A stretch of DNA of 20,400 bases from an uncultured Altererythrobacter sp. GTDB lineage: Bacteria; Pseudomonadota; Alphaproteobacteria; Sphingomonadales; Sphingomonadaceae. A model generated the notes under the pieces. It saw nothing but the letters and a program-made list of their open reading frames with translations. It did no database searches and had not been told where the DNA came from. The stretch covers positions 1-20,400 of the forward strand of contig CALLIO010000005.1 in assembly GCA_938009055.1 (NCBI GenBank), given 5' to 3'. This document shows positions 1 through 7,617 of this stretch, piece after piece; the first letter of the stretch is position 1, and every line of letters begins with the position of its first letter. A program made the translations under genes and the position numbers.

Positions 1-55
1 ACAAGCTACTGCTGGCGCTGCACCCATCGCGCAGCCAGCTCATCGTGCCCAATTT

Positions 56-1078
56 ATGGACACAGATGACAAGGATATGCTGCGTGCTGGACGCGAGCTG
101 ACCAAAGATCTGGGCGAGGCGAAGGGTGCGATTTACTGGCCCGACATGCTTATCTCTGCCGGTTTGGGTTATGGCGGTATTGCTGGCGCGGTGCTGGCAC
201 CCAATGCGGCGCTGGCCGTTTTGTCGGGCGTGATTGCATCGCTGGCGCTTTATCGCGCGCTGATGTTCATCCACGAGCTGACCCATATTCACCGCGATGC
301 GCTGCCCGGGTTTCGCCTCGGCTGGAATGCGCTGGTCGGTATTCCGCTTCTCACCCCCAGCTTCATGTATGAAGGCGTTCACACGCTGCACCACAAGCGC
401 ACGCAATATGGCACAGTGGAGGATCCCGAATATCTCCCGCTTGCTTTGATGAAGCCGTGGAGCCTGCCCGCTTTTGTCATCATCGCTCTGCTTGCACCGA
501 TTGCGTTGCTGCTGCGATTTGCTGTGCTGGTGCCCATGGGCGCGATCATTCCGCCAATCCGAACATTGGTGTGGGAGCGCGCTTCCTCGCTATCGATCAA
601 CCCTGAATTCCGCCGCAAACCGCCAAGCGAGAGGTTGAAACAGCGTGTGCTGTGGCAAGAGGCAGCGGGATTTGTCTGGGCGTGGGCTGTGCTCGCCTCG
701 ACTCAATTTATCGGCTGGCGTCCCCTGCTGATTGCGCTGGCGATTGTTTCGCTTACCGCTGTCCTCAACCAATTGCGCACATTGGTGGCGCATTTGTGGG
801 AGAATGAGGGTGAGCCGATGACCGTGACCGCGCAATTCCTCGACAGCGTCAATGTTCCGCCGCCCGGCCTGATGGCAGAGATTTGGGCACCTGTGGGTCT
901 GCGCTATCACGCTTTGCACCATTTGATGCCGTCAATGCCCTATCATGATTTGCCCGAAGCCCATCGCCGTCTGCGCGAGGAGTTGGGGCGCGGTTCGACC
1001 TATGAAGGGGCGAACCATCCGGGCATGTTCGCATTGGTGTCGCGGATCGCAAAAAGCACGATGGTGCCCAGAGGTTAG
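56..1078 (+). CDS. Membrane fatty acid desaturase
   Basis: Integral-membrane di-iron desaturase of the FA_desaturase family, expected to insert a double bond into acyl chains of membrane lipids, or to modify a related lipid such as a carotenoid. The three histidine boxes are present: HELTH at residues 73-77 (followed by H79), HTLHH at 109-113 and HALHH at 285-289, with a further H246 in a membrane-proximal segment. Hydrophobic stretches lie near residues 31-70, 135-170 and 205-245. At 340 aa it fits the family. The start is uncertain: the frame is open to the left edge of the window, no clear Shine-Dalgarno precedes the ATG at 56, and another ATG lies at 77. It converges on the acetyltransferase gene with an 18-bp gap. 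The exact substrate cannot be told from sequence. Confidence 0.85.
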   Translation: MDTDDKDMLRAGRELTKDLGEAKGAIYWPDMLISAGLGYGGIAGAVLAPNAALAVLSGVIASLALYRALMFIHELTHIHRDALPGFRLGWNALVGIPLLTPSFMYEGVHTLHHKRTQYGTVEDPEYLPLALMKPWSLPAFVIIALLAPIALLLRFAVLVPMGAIIPPIRTLVWERASSLSINPEFRRKPPSERLKQRVLWQEAAGFVWAWAVLASTQFIGWRPLLIALAIVSLTAVLNQLRTLVAHLWENEGEPMTVTAQFLDSVNVPPPGLMAEIWAPVGLRYHALHHLMPSMPYHDLPEAHRRLREELGRGSTYEGANHPGMFALVSRIAKSTMVPRG

Positions 1079-1096
1079 CGCGCGGCCAAATCGAGT

Positions 1097-1615
1097 CTAG
1101 TCCAGAAACAGGATCATCGCGCAGCGGCGTTCGCGCGGCATTCCCAACGCAACCGCCCCCTCCAGCGATTGGGCGAGATGTTCGCGGCCTTCGAAATTTT
1201 CCACCTCAACAAATCCATAGCGTGCGTAGAACGGCGCATTCCATGGGATGTCGCGATAGGTGTTGAGGGTGATCGCTCTTAATCCGCTATTTCCCGCATC
1301 GATGATGAGCGCGCGCAATAAGGTGGCGCCGATGCCGCGCCTTTGATGCGCTGTTGCAACGCTAAGCTCGTGCAAATGCAGCTCGCGTCCGACCCGGCCC
1401 GCGGCGGCAAATCCGATCACTTCATCACCGGCCAAGGCGGATAGGCACTGCCCCTTGGCGATCACTTTGCGGTAATGTTCGGCGCTGCTCGATGGCGGGA
1501 CCGGAATGCCTTTGAGTGAGGGTTCCTTTTTCAAAAGCGTGGCCGCGTCTTCCTCAACGCGATGGAACCCTTCAGCATCCTTTGCGCTCGCCAAGCGGAT
1601 CGAAAAGTCGCTCAT
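1097..1615 (-). CDS. GNAT family N-acetyltransferase
   Basis: Probable acetyl-CoA-dependent N-acetyltransferase of 172 aa, cytosolic, acceptor unknown. The acetyl-CoA pyrophosphate-binding loop is QRRGIG at residues 91-96, preceded by the typical beta-4 segment LHELSVATAHQ. The C-terminal NAPFYARYGF (126-135) is the usual GNAT motif B ending in Tyr-Gly-Phe. Its ATG overlaps the stop codon of lptG as ATGA, and GAGGA abuts the start, so translation is probably coupled to lptG. The operon position suggests co-expression but gives no real clue to the substrate. GNAT assignment is firm; anything narrower would be a guess. Confidence 0.85.
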   Translation of the reverse strand: MSDFSIRLASAKDAEGFHRVEEDAATLLKKEPSLKGIPVPPSSSAEHYRKVIAKGQCLSALAGDEVIGFAAAGRVGRELHLHELSVATAHQRRGIGATLLRALIIDAGNSGLRAITLNTYRDIPWNAPFYARYGFVEVENFEGREHLAQSLEGAVALGMPRERRCAMILFLD

Positions 1616-2709
1616 TCCTCGGTTCGGATGAGAACAGTCTCACCGACCAGAATGAACAAGAAGAAGGGTGCCCAGGCGGCAAGGAAGGGCGGATAACCGC
1701 CAAAATTGCCCATCGCCAGCGCTGCATTATCGACCACGAAATATGCAAAACCCAAAGCCATGCCGATGATTGCGCGGACAAACAATTGCCCGGAACGTGC
1801 CAAGCCAAAGGCGGCCACTGCGCCCAGCAAAGGCATTAGGAAAGCGGACAATGGCCCTGACAATTTGTGCCACCATTTTGCCCGCATTTCCGCCGTGCGC
1901 CGACCCACCGCTTCATAGGCTTGGATGGATTGGTAAAGCTCGGAGAAGGACAAGGCATCAGGATCGACCGATTGCAGATCAATCTGATCAGGTGCCAGCT
2001 CAGTCCCTACAACGATGTCGCCCAATTGCTGCGTATCAGCACTGACCACATCGAAGCCGGTCGCATTCTTCAGCTGCCAACCGGGGCTGGCATAGACCGC
2101 TTCGTCAGCGCGGATTTGCTCCTGTATCATTCCGCTAGCGCCGCGATTGTACCAAGAGACATCGCGCATCACGATATTCGCGCCCGATCCGGTCAGTGTT
2201 GCGGCCGAAAGAATATCCTCTCCATCGGTCAAATAGATGTTGGAGCGCACATTGCTTTCAGGCGGAACCGAGCCGTAATCGCTCGCCTCCCACGCTTTGA
2301 GCGTGGCATTGGCCCGCGTCACAACCCGCTCGTTAAAGCCAAAGCTGACGACTGCGATGAAGGAGGCTGTGAGCAACAGCGGCGCGAGCACTTGATGGGC
2401 TGAAAGTCCGGCGGCTTTCATCGCGACAACTTCGGAATTCTGGTTCAGCGTCACCAATGTGATCAGCGTGGCGAGGAGCACTGAATAGGGCAGGAAGCGC
2501 GAAATCAGCTGCGGGACGCGCAAGGTCACATAGGTCCAAAGCTCGCCTTGGCCATTCCCCTCAACCTCCAAAATCTTGCCGCTGTTGGACAAAAGATCGA
2601 GCATCATCAGCACCAAAACCAGCATTACCAGCACGGCAAAAATGCGCACGATGAACATTTTGGCGAGGTAGAGCGTGAGCGTGCTCGAAGGGAAGAAGTC
2701 TAGCTGCAT
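1612..2709 (-). CDS. lptG: LPS export ABC transporter permease LptG
   Basis: Inner-membrane permease of the LptB2FG transporter, which extracts lipopolysaccharide from the inner membrane and feeds it to the LptC-LptA bridge. It is 365 aa, in the YjgP/YjgQ family. Three hydrophobic segments lie in the N-terminal third (about residues 14-40, 62-85, 102-125) and three in the C-terminal third (about 285-305, 310-330, 335-358). Between them is the roughly 150-residue periplasmic beta-jellyroll domain. The region with NQNSEVVAMKAAG (about 89-101) is the cytoplasmic coupling helix that contacts LptB. It follows lptF with a 15-nt gap and overlaps the acetyltransferase gene by 4 bp. It is assigned LptG rather than LptF because it is the second, shorter paralogue. 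Confidence 0.9.
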   Translation of the reverse strand: MQLDFFPSSTLTLYLAKMFIVRIFAVLVMLVLVLMMLDLLSNSGKILEVEGNGQGELWTYVTLRVPQLISRFLPYSVLLATLITLVTLNQNSEVVAMKAAGLSAHQVLAPLLLTASFIAVVSFGFNERVVTRANATLKAWEASDYGSVPPESNVRSNIYLTDGEDILSAATLTGSGANIVMRDVSWYNRGASGMIQEQIRADEAVYASPGWQLKNATGFDVVSADTQQLGDIVVGTELAPDQIDLQSVDPDALSFSELYQSIQAYEAVGRRTAEMRAKWWHKLSGPLSAFLMPLLGAVAAFGLARSGQLFVRAIIGMALGFAYFVVDNAALAMGNFGGYPPFLAAWAPFFLFILVGETVLIRTEE

Positions 2710-2724
2710 GAGTGTGAGAGCTGC

Positions 2725-4002
2725 CTATTCCGCCGGAGCTGCCTGCGCATCGTCGAGCACTGCCATTGCAGCGGGCCTGCGCCGTTTGAACAGCTTGGCG
2801 ACGCGTTTCGATATCTTGGCGAACACGCTTTCCAGCGCGCCGATGGCCTGACCGCCCGGTACATGGGCGACGCGGTAATACATCCACAAAATCAGCGCGG
2901 CGAAGATCACAAAGGGGCCCCATAGGGCAAGCACCGGATCAATTCGCCCAAGCGCGGCGATGTCCTCTGCATATTGGTTTATCTTGTGATAGGAGACGAC
3001 CATTATGATCGACACGAAGACGCCTAGCGCGCTGGTCGATCGTTTGGGCGGTATCGCCAGCGCAACCGCCAGCATCGGCAACAGCATCATCATCACAACT
3101 TCGACGAGCCGGAAATTGAAGCTGGCTTGCGAAGCGTCGCGTTTCTCCTCTGTCGAACTATCGCTCCAGCCGATGCTGAGCAATTCGGGCAGGATATATT
3201 CGCGTTCAGCATCGCCGCGTTCGCGGAATGCCTCGATCCTTGGCAGGTCAATCGGCAAATCATGACGGCTAAAGCTGAGGACACGCGGCGTCTCGCTGCC
3301 AGTGTCTTGGACAATCGTGCCATCGCTCAGCCGCAAGATGATCGTGTCGGGGCTGTCGCTGGTGGCGAGGAATGACCCTTCGCGTGCAGAGATCGACAGC
3401 ACTTGCCCCTTGGAATTGGCGACGCGGGCAAAGATACCCATCAGCCGCTTACCATCATCCTCGCTTTCCTCGATCCGCAAGGCCATGCGGTCTTTCAGCG
3501 TGGTAAACTCGCCAACCTTGATCGAAGCGCCCAAAGCGCCCGAGCGCAATTCATACTCCATCTGTTCGTAATAATAACGGCTGAGCGGCTGGACGTAGAA
3601 GACCAGCGCAACGTTGACCGCGACCAGGATCAGCGTGATTGCATAGGGCACGCGCAGCAGCCGGTTGTAGCTCATGCCCACAGCGCGCAGAACATCGAGC
3701 TCGCTAGAGGTTGCCAGCTTGCGGAATGCGAGCAAAATGCCCAGCAGCAGTCCCAAGGGTATGGCAAGGCTGGCATATTCAGGGATCAGCGCGCCGAGCA
3801 TTTTGAAAACGACGGTGATCGGCCCGCCCTCAACCGCGACGAAATCAAACAGGCGCAGCATTTTGTCTAGCAGCAAGAGCGATGCAGCCAGCGCGAAGAT
3901 ACCCAACATCGGCACCACGACGAGCCGCAGGATGTATCGATCTATGCTGGGAAGAAAATTGAACACGTTAGCGCTTGTCGCAATGATTGCTTGAACCGAC
4001 AA
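2725..4002 (-). CDS. lptF: LPS export ABC transporter permease LptF
   Basis: Partner permease to LptG in the LptB2FG lipopolysaccharide extractor, 425 aa. It opens with the family's amphipathic entry and first membrane helix (IDRYILRLVVVP, then a hydrophobic stretch to about residue 46), followed by two more helices. The coupling segment ATSSELDVLRAVGMSYNRLLR is at about residues 92-112. The periplasmic domain ends near residue 290 and three C-terminal helices follow. A basic tail (KRVAKLFKRRRP, near 397-408) lies beyond the last helix. The start is a TTG at 4002, with AGGA placed three bases before it. An in-frame GTG at 3966 is a reasonable alternative, since LptF proteins usually begin just before the IDRY-like segment. 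Downstream of clpS by 81 bp and possibly co-transcribed with it. Confidence 0.9.
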   Translation of the reverse strand: MSVQAIIATSANVFNFLPSIDRYILRLVVVPMLGIFALAASLLLLDKMLRLFDFVAVEGGPITVVFKMLGALIPEYASLAIPLGLLLGILLAFRKLATSSELDVLRAVGMSYNRLLRVPYAITLILVAVNVALVFYVQPLSRYYYEQMEYELRSGALGASIKVGEFTTLKDRMALRIEESEDDGKRLMGIFARVANSKGQVLSISAREGSFLATSDSPDTIILRLSDGTIVQDTGSETPRVLSFSRHDLPIDLPRIEAFRERGDAEREYILPELLSIGWSDSSTEEKRDASQASFNFRLVEVVMMMLLPMLAVALAIPPKRSTSALGVFVSIIMVVSYHKINQYAEDIAALGRIDPVLALWGPFVIFAALILWMYYRVAHVPGGQAIGALESVFAKISKRVAKLFKRRRPAAMAVLDDAQAAPAE

Positions 4003-4083
4003 GCGTCCTAGCGCGAAAAATGCCTGCGGTCATCCTTTGACCTTGGGCTTGTGTGTGGATGAAGCGGTTTGCGTCGACGGTGC

Positions 4084-4491
4084 TTAGGCCTTTTCCAGCG
4101 TGCATTGCAGCGGATGCTGGTTTTGCTTGGCGTAATCCATGACCTGATTGACCTTGGTTTCCGCGACTTCATAAGGGAATATTCCGCAAACCCCCACGCC
4201 TTTTTGATGGACATGGAGCATGACCCGGGTCGCTTCCTCCAAATTCATTCCGAAGAAGCGTTTCAAGACCATCACGACAAATTCCATCGGCGTGTAATCG
4301 TCGTTGAGCAGCAGGACTTTATACTGGCTGGGCTTTTTCGGTTTGGCCTTGGTCTTGGTCGCAATGCCAACTTCGCCCTCGCTATCGTCGCCATCCTTAT
4401 CCTCCCCATCAGCGGCAAAGATGGCCGGAACAGCGAGATGCGCCGTATTTGCATGGAGCGAATTAAAGGGGGAGGGGGGCTGCGTTGCCAT
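4084..4491 (-). CDS. clpS: ATP-dependent Clp protease adaptor ClpS
   Basis: Adaptor that delivers N-end-rule substrates, with bulky hydrophobic N-terminal residues, to ClpAP. The ClpS core starts near residue 55 with YKVLLLNDDYTPMEFV. N63, D64 and D65 are the residues that hold the substrate alpha-amino group in characterised ClpS proteins, and H93 in MLHVHQKG lies at the position of the second conserved contact. The C-terminus PYEVAETKVNQVMDYA is typical. At 135 aa it is longer than the roughly 106-aa E. coli protein because of an acidic then basic N-terminal extension of about 50 residues, likely disordered. The start at 4491 is supported by GGAG six bases upstream. clpA is not next to it in this window. 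Confidence 0.95.
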   Translation of the reverse strand: MATQPPSPFNSLHANTAHLAVPAIFAADGEDKDGDDSEGEVGIATKTKAKPKKPSQYKVLLLNDDYTPMEFVVMVLKRFFGMNLEEATRVMLHVHQKGVGVCGIFPYEVAETKVNQVMDYAKQNQHPLQCTLEKA

Positions 4492-4598
4492 AAGTGTCTC
4501 CAGCCATATCGTAATGATGCGCGCAATCGCAAGATGCCAGTTTTGATATAATGATCCAGCCCGGCATTATTTTGGATCAGGCGCGGATCAAGGCAAAC

Positions 4599-4634
4599 AA
4601 AAAACCGGGCAGAAGCGCTGTGCTCCCGCCCGGT
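4599..4634 (-). terminator. Rho-independent terminator of the phasin gene
   Basis: Read on the minus strand, ACCGGGC (4634-4628) pairs perfectly with GCCCGGT (4610-4604), with a 17-nt loop, and the second arm runs straight into a T-tract (complement of the A-run 4599-4604). It lies about 50 bp past the phasin stop codon and upstream of clpS, so it should insulate clpS from phasin transcription. Confidence 0.85.
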
Positions 4635-4682
4635 CATGTGTCTTTACGTTCCAGCTGATCGGGTCAGCTGGGCAGGCTGCGC

Positions 4683-5465
4683 TTAGGCAGCTTTCTTGAG
4701 ACGCTCTGCAGCAACGCTAACGCGGCTCGAGATTGGCGCGAATGCATCGTTATAAATTTTGAGCCAGCTTTCAGTGTTCTTCGAACCGAAAGAGATCGCC
4801 GCGTCGAGATTGCGACGGGCCAACTCGCCTTGGAGCTGGACGAGTTCGGTGGGTGACTTGATGCCAGCCACTTTCTTCACGTCTGCGGTCACAGTCTCAA
4901 CGACAGTTTTGCCGGTGTCGAGATTGCTGCGGCCCATTTCTTGAGCGCCCGCGAACAGGATCTTGCCCGATTCCACGACAGCTTCGAGGTTTTCCTTGTT
5001 GAACTCGTTCATTTCGCCAGCGAATTCGCCTGCTTTTGCAGCAGCGGTTTTTACGCGGGTTTGAACGTCTGCAGCCATATCCTTGGCTGTATCAGTGAAC
5101 TTGGTGTCTTTAGCTTTAGCCATGATGGTGTCCTTGATTTTTGCGACGGGTGTTGCCGTCTTCTTGGTCTTGGGAGTTGATTTGGTTGATTTCTTGGCTG
5201 CCGGTTTCGCAGCTTTCTTTTTTGTGGCTGCTTTGGGAGCTGCCTTTTTCACCGGAACCTTCTTCGCTGCCACCTTCTTGGGCGCCGCTTTTTTAGGAGC
5301 GGCTTTCTTAGCGGCAGCCTTTTTCACCGGAGCCTTCTTCGCAGCCGGTTTTTTGGCCGCTGGAACAGCTTTTGCCTCTTTTGCGGCTGCTTCGGCATAG
5401 GCCTTCTCAGCAGCGGCATCGATTTTGCTTGTGGCGCCAGTTTCAGGCGCGGCAGTGGTAGCCAT
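4683..5465 (-). CDS. Phasin with histone-like Lys/Ala-rich N-terminal tail
   Basis: Small amphipathic protein that coats polyhydroxyalkanoate granules, 260 aa. Residues 38-104 are almost only Ala, Lys and Pro in AAKK/PVKK/APKK repeats, resembling histone H1 tails. Residues 125-255 form the helical phasin domain: FAGEMNEFNKENLEAVVESGKI region, then SPTELVQLQGELARRNLDA, then TESWLKIYNDAFAPISSRV, all hallmarks of the Phasin_2 family. The start at 5465 is chosen because GAGGA lies five bases before it; the open frame continues nine codons further to 5492 without such a site. An internal ATG at 5123 (Met115) has its own AAGGA seven bases upstream and would give a 146-aa tail-less phasin. It lies 107 bp downstream of phaC on the same strand, with its own promoter, operators and terminator. 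Confidence 0.9.
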   Translation of the reverse strand: MATTAAPETGATSKIDAAAEKAYAEAAAKEAKAVPAAKKPAAKKAPVKKAAAKKAAPKKAAPKKVAAKKVPVKKAAPKAATKKKAAKPAAKKSTKSTPKTKKTATPVAKIKDTIMAKAKDTKFTDTAKDMAADVQTRVKTAAAKAGEFAGEMNEFNKENLEAVVESGKILFAGAQEMGRSNLDTGKTVVETVTADVKKVAGIKSPTELVQLQGELARRNLDAAISFGSKNTESWLKIYNDAFAPISSRVSVAAERLKKAA

Positions 5466-5479
5466 GATTTCCTCGCTTA

Positions 5480-5494
5480 TGTTGCAATGCACAA
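5480..5494. promoter_or_regulatory. Proximal TGC-type operator of the phasin gene (PhaR-like)
   Basis: Sequence TGTTGCAATGCACAA. It matches the distal site TTGTGCA-N-TGCACAA except at two bases of one arm. It touches the -10 box and covers the expected transcription start, where a bound repressor would block transcription. TGC/GCA-rich sites of this sort are known targets of PhaR, the repressor of phasin genes in Paracoccus and Rhodobacter. PhaR binding here is inferred. Confidence 0.6.
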
Positions 5495-5520
5495 AATAGC
5501 GATTGCAACTGCGAAGTCAA
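5493..5520 (-). promoter_or_regulatory. Phasin promoter (sigma70-like)
   Basis: On the minus strand, TTGACT (5520-5515) and TATTTT (5498-5493) are separated by 16 bp. The expected transcription start is near 5486, about 20 nt before the phasin ATG, leaving room for the GAGGA ribosome site. The spacer contains a third degenerate TGC element, TTGCAACTGCGAA at 5503-5515. Confidence 0.65.
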
Positions 5521-5527
5521 GGATTTT

Positions 5528-5542
5528 TTGTGCAGTGCACAA
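5528..5542. promoter_or_regulatory. Distal TGC-type operator of the phasin gene (PhaR-like)
   Basis: TTGTGCAGTGCACAA is a perfect inverted repeat with 7-bp arms around one central base. It sits just upstream of the -35 box. Its centre is 48 bp from the centre of the proximal copy. Two related palindromes bracketing one promoter indicate a dedicated repressor; PhaR is the natural candidate given the gene controlled. Confidence 0.65.
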
Positions 5543-5572
5543 TATCTCAGTATAGTATTATAAATCAGATAT

Positions 5573-7498
5573 TTAGCGCGATTTCACATAACGCCCGGGC
5601 GCGTCCTCGATGATGGTATCCCCGCGCCCACCCGGCTTTCTCTTGCCTTTGACAGCAATGCGTTTGCCGTTTTGCGCTTCAATCCATTCCATCCAATAAG
5701 GCCACCAGCTGCCCGGATGTTCAGTTGCGCTTTCGATATATTCTTCCAGCGATTTGGCTTTGCTGTCACCCACCCAATATTGATATTTCCCAGCGGCTGG
5801 CGGGTTCACAACGCCGGCGATGTGGCCTGATCCGGCGAGCATGAAAGTAACCGGCCCGCTATAATGCTGTGTCGCGCGCCACACGCTTTCAGCCGGAGCG
5901 ATATGGTCTTCCTTGCCTGCTTGAATGAAAGTGGGAGTCTCGATTCTGGTGAGATCAATCGGCACGCCGCACGCTTCCATCGCATCGGGCGTTGCCAGTT
6001 TGTTGTCGCGGTAGAGGTCACGCAAATAGGCGCCATGCCATTTCGACGGCAGATTGGTGACATCGCCATTCCAGTGGAGCAGATCGAATGCCGGATAATC
6101 CTCGCCCATCAGGTAATTGTTGACGACATAGTTCCAGATCAGATCTTTGCCGCGCAGAGCGTTGAAAGTCGCCGCCAGAAACCGCCCATCCAAATAGCCA
6201 TCGCCCGACAGCTGATCGATAAGTTCCAACTTGCCATCTTCGATGAATGTTTTGAGTTCGCCTGAGCGTTCAAAGTCGACTTGCGCGGTGAAATAGGTCG
6301 CGCTCGCCACCTTATCAGCCTCGCCTCGCCGAGCTAAGACGGCCAGACTGGCCGCCAATGTGGTTCCAGCCACGCAATAGCCGATTGTGTGGACCGCGGG
6401 CACTTTGAGCCGTTCGCGAATGTGGTCGATCGCCTCGATCTGGCCGCGAATGTAATCGTCCCAGACCACATCCTTCATACTGCTATCGGCCGATTTCCAG
6501 CTGACGACAAATACGGTCAGCCCCTGGTCGACCGCCCATTTGATGAAGCTTTTCTTGGGCGTCAGATCGAGAATGTAGAAACGGTTGATCCATGGCGGGA
6601 ATATCACCAAGGGCACTTCGAGCACTTCATCTGTGGCGGGCGAATATTGGATCAATTGGTAGAGCGGTGTTTCATGCACCACCTTGCCAGGGGTCGCGGC
6701 CAAATTCTCGCCCAAGGTGAAGGCATCAGGATCGGTATGGGTGAGCTGACCGCGCTTCAGATCATTGATAAGATGCTGAAGCCCTTTGACGAGGTTTTGG
6801 CCCTTGGTCTCCACCGTGCGTTTGAGGACAACCGGATTGGTCGCAAGAAAATTGTCGGGGCTCATGGCGTCGAGCAGAGCCTGCATCGCAAATTCTAGCT
6901 GCTGCTTTTTTTCCTTATCGAGCCCATCGACATTCTTGACCGCGGCGGAGAAATGTTCTGCCAGCATCAAATACGTCTGGTGGAGCAGGGCAAAGCCAGG
7001 GTGCTGCTGCCATGCAGGATCAGAAAAGCGGCGATCCTTGCGCGGTAGAGCGTCTGCCGCCGGTTCCTTCTCGCTGCCCATCAATTGCGCGAACACGCTT
7101 TGCCAGATCGCCACTGTGTCGCCCGCCGCCTTCTGCGCTGTTTCAAGCGGCGCAGTTGGCATTTGCTTCATCAGTGATTGTGTCATCAGCATCCACTGTG
7201 CAGGATCGAGCGGGTTTGACTTACTCGCCGCCTCGCTCGTTTTCTGCTGAACGAAGGCAAGCCACATGCCCTGCAATTGAGTCGCGGACTTGGTCCATTC
7301 GGCTAGCTCTTGCGGCGTGAGTTTGGCCGCAGCTTGTTCGGACTCGCCAGTCCCGGGGAAGCCGAATTGCGATGCAAGCCCGCGCATTGCTTCGCCCTGC
7401 ATATCGAAAAATGCGCCAAAGGGATCATTGTGTTCGCCGCGCATTGCGCTTTTGTCTTTGCTCACAATCGAATCCCGTTTTGAATTGGCAATTCCCAC
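5573..7498 (-). CDS. phaC: Class I polyhydroxyalkanoate synthase
   Basis: Polymerises (R)-3-hydroxyacyl-CoA into polyhydroxyalkanoate at the granule surface. An N-terminal PhaC_N domain (about residues 75-270) is followed by an alpha/beta-hydrolase core. The nucleophile is Cys375 in the lipase-like box GYCVAG (373-378), with Asp531 (KEDHIAP) and His559 (GSGHIAG) completing the triad; the tryptophan-rich SWWPYWMEW near 597-605 is also typical. Length up to 641 aa fits class I enzymes. The start is uncertain. Coordinates begin at a GTG; a second GTG at 7465 (preceded by GGGA) and an ATG at 7444 are equally plausible and would remove 11 or 18 residues. The phasin gene follows on the same strand. 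phaA, phaB and phaR are not in the window. Confidence 0.93.
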   Translation of the reverse strand: MGIANSKRDSIVSKDKSAMRGEHNDPFGAFFDMQGEAMRGLASQFGFPGTGESEQAAAKLTPQELAEWTKSATQLQGMWLAFVQQKTSEAASKSNPLDPAQWMLMTQSLMKQMPTAPLETAQKAAGDTVAIWQSVFAQLMGSEKEPAADALPRKDRRFSDPAWQQHPGFALLHQTYLMLAEHFSAAVKNVDGLDKEKKQQLEFAMQALLDAMSPDNFLATNPVVLKRTVETKGQNLVKGLQHLINDLKRGQLTHTDPDAFTLGENLAATPGKVVHETPLYQLIQYSPATDEVLEVPLVIFPPWINRFYILDLTPKKSFIKWAVDQGLTVFVVSWKSADSSMKDVVWDDYIRGQIEAIDHIRERLKVPAVHTIGYCVAGTTLAASLAVLARRGEADKVASATYFTAQVDFERSGELKTFIEDGKLELIDQLSGDGYLDGRFLAATFNALRGKDLIWNYVVNNYLMGEDYPAFDLLHWNGDVTNLPSKWHGAYLRDLYRDNKLATPDAMEACGVPIDLTRIETPTFIQAGKEDHIAPAESVWRATQHYSGPVTFMLAGSGHIAGVVNPPAAGKYQYWVGDSKAKSLEEYIESATEHPGSWWPYWMEWIEAQNGKRIAVKGKRKPGGRGDTIIEDAPGRYVKSR

Positions 7499-7617
7499 AT
7501 CTTTAGCGAAACTCTCTTCCCTCTTCGACTGCTAATCGCCTAGATGGTGTGAAATGCGAAGGGTTCGAAAGGGCTCTTCGCGTTTCGCCTAACCGATCGA
7601 CAAGACAGAACAGAGAA

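Noticed and set aside
1..101. Open frame from the left edge to a TGA at 99-101 as the tail of an upstream gene
   Set aside because: Only about 32 codons, and the end overlaps the desaturase start; no recognisable protein and no way to tell it from chance.
5466..5492. Longer phasin start at 5492
   Set aside because: The nine extra codons overlap the proximal operator and likely leader; the ATG at 5465 has a clear GAGGA site.
7556..7581. Inverted repeat GCGAAG/CTTCGC between phaC and the aminotransferase gene as an operator
   Set aside because: Six-bp arms with a 14-bp gap are easily expected by chance, and no promoter could be placed with it.
7549..7617. Longer start of the aminotransferase at 7549
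   Set aside because: The extra 23 residues are unlike the family, which begins at MNDEF.
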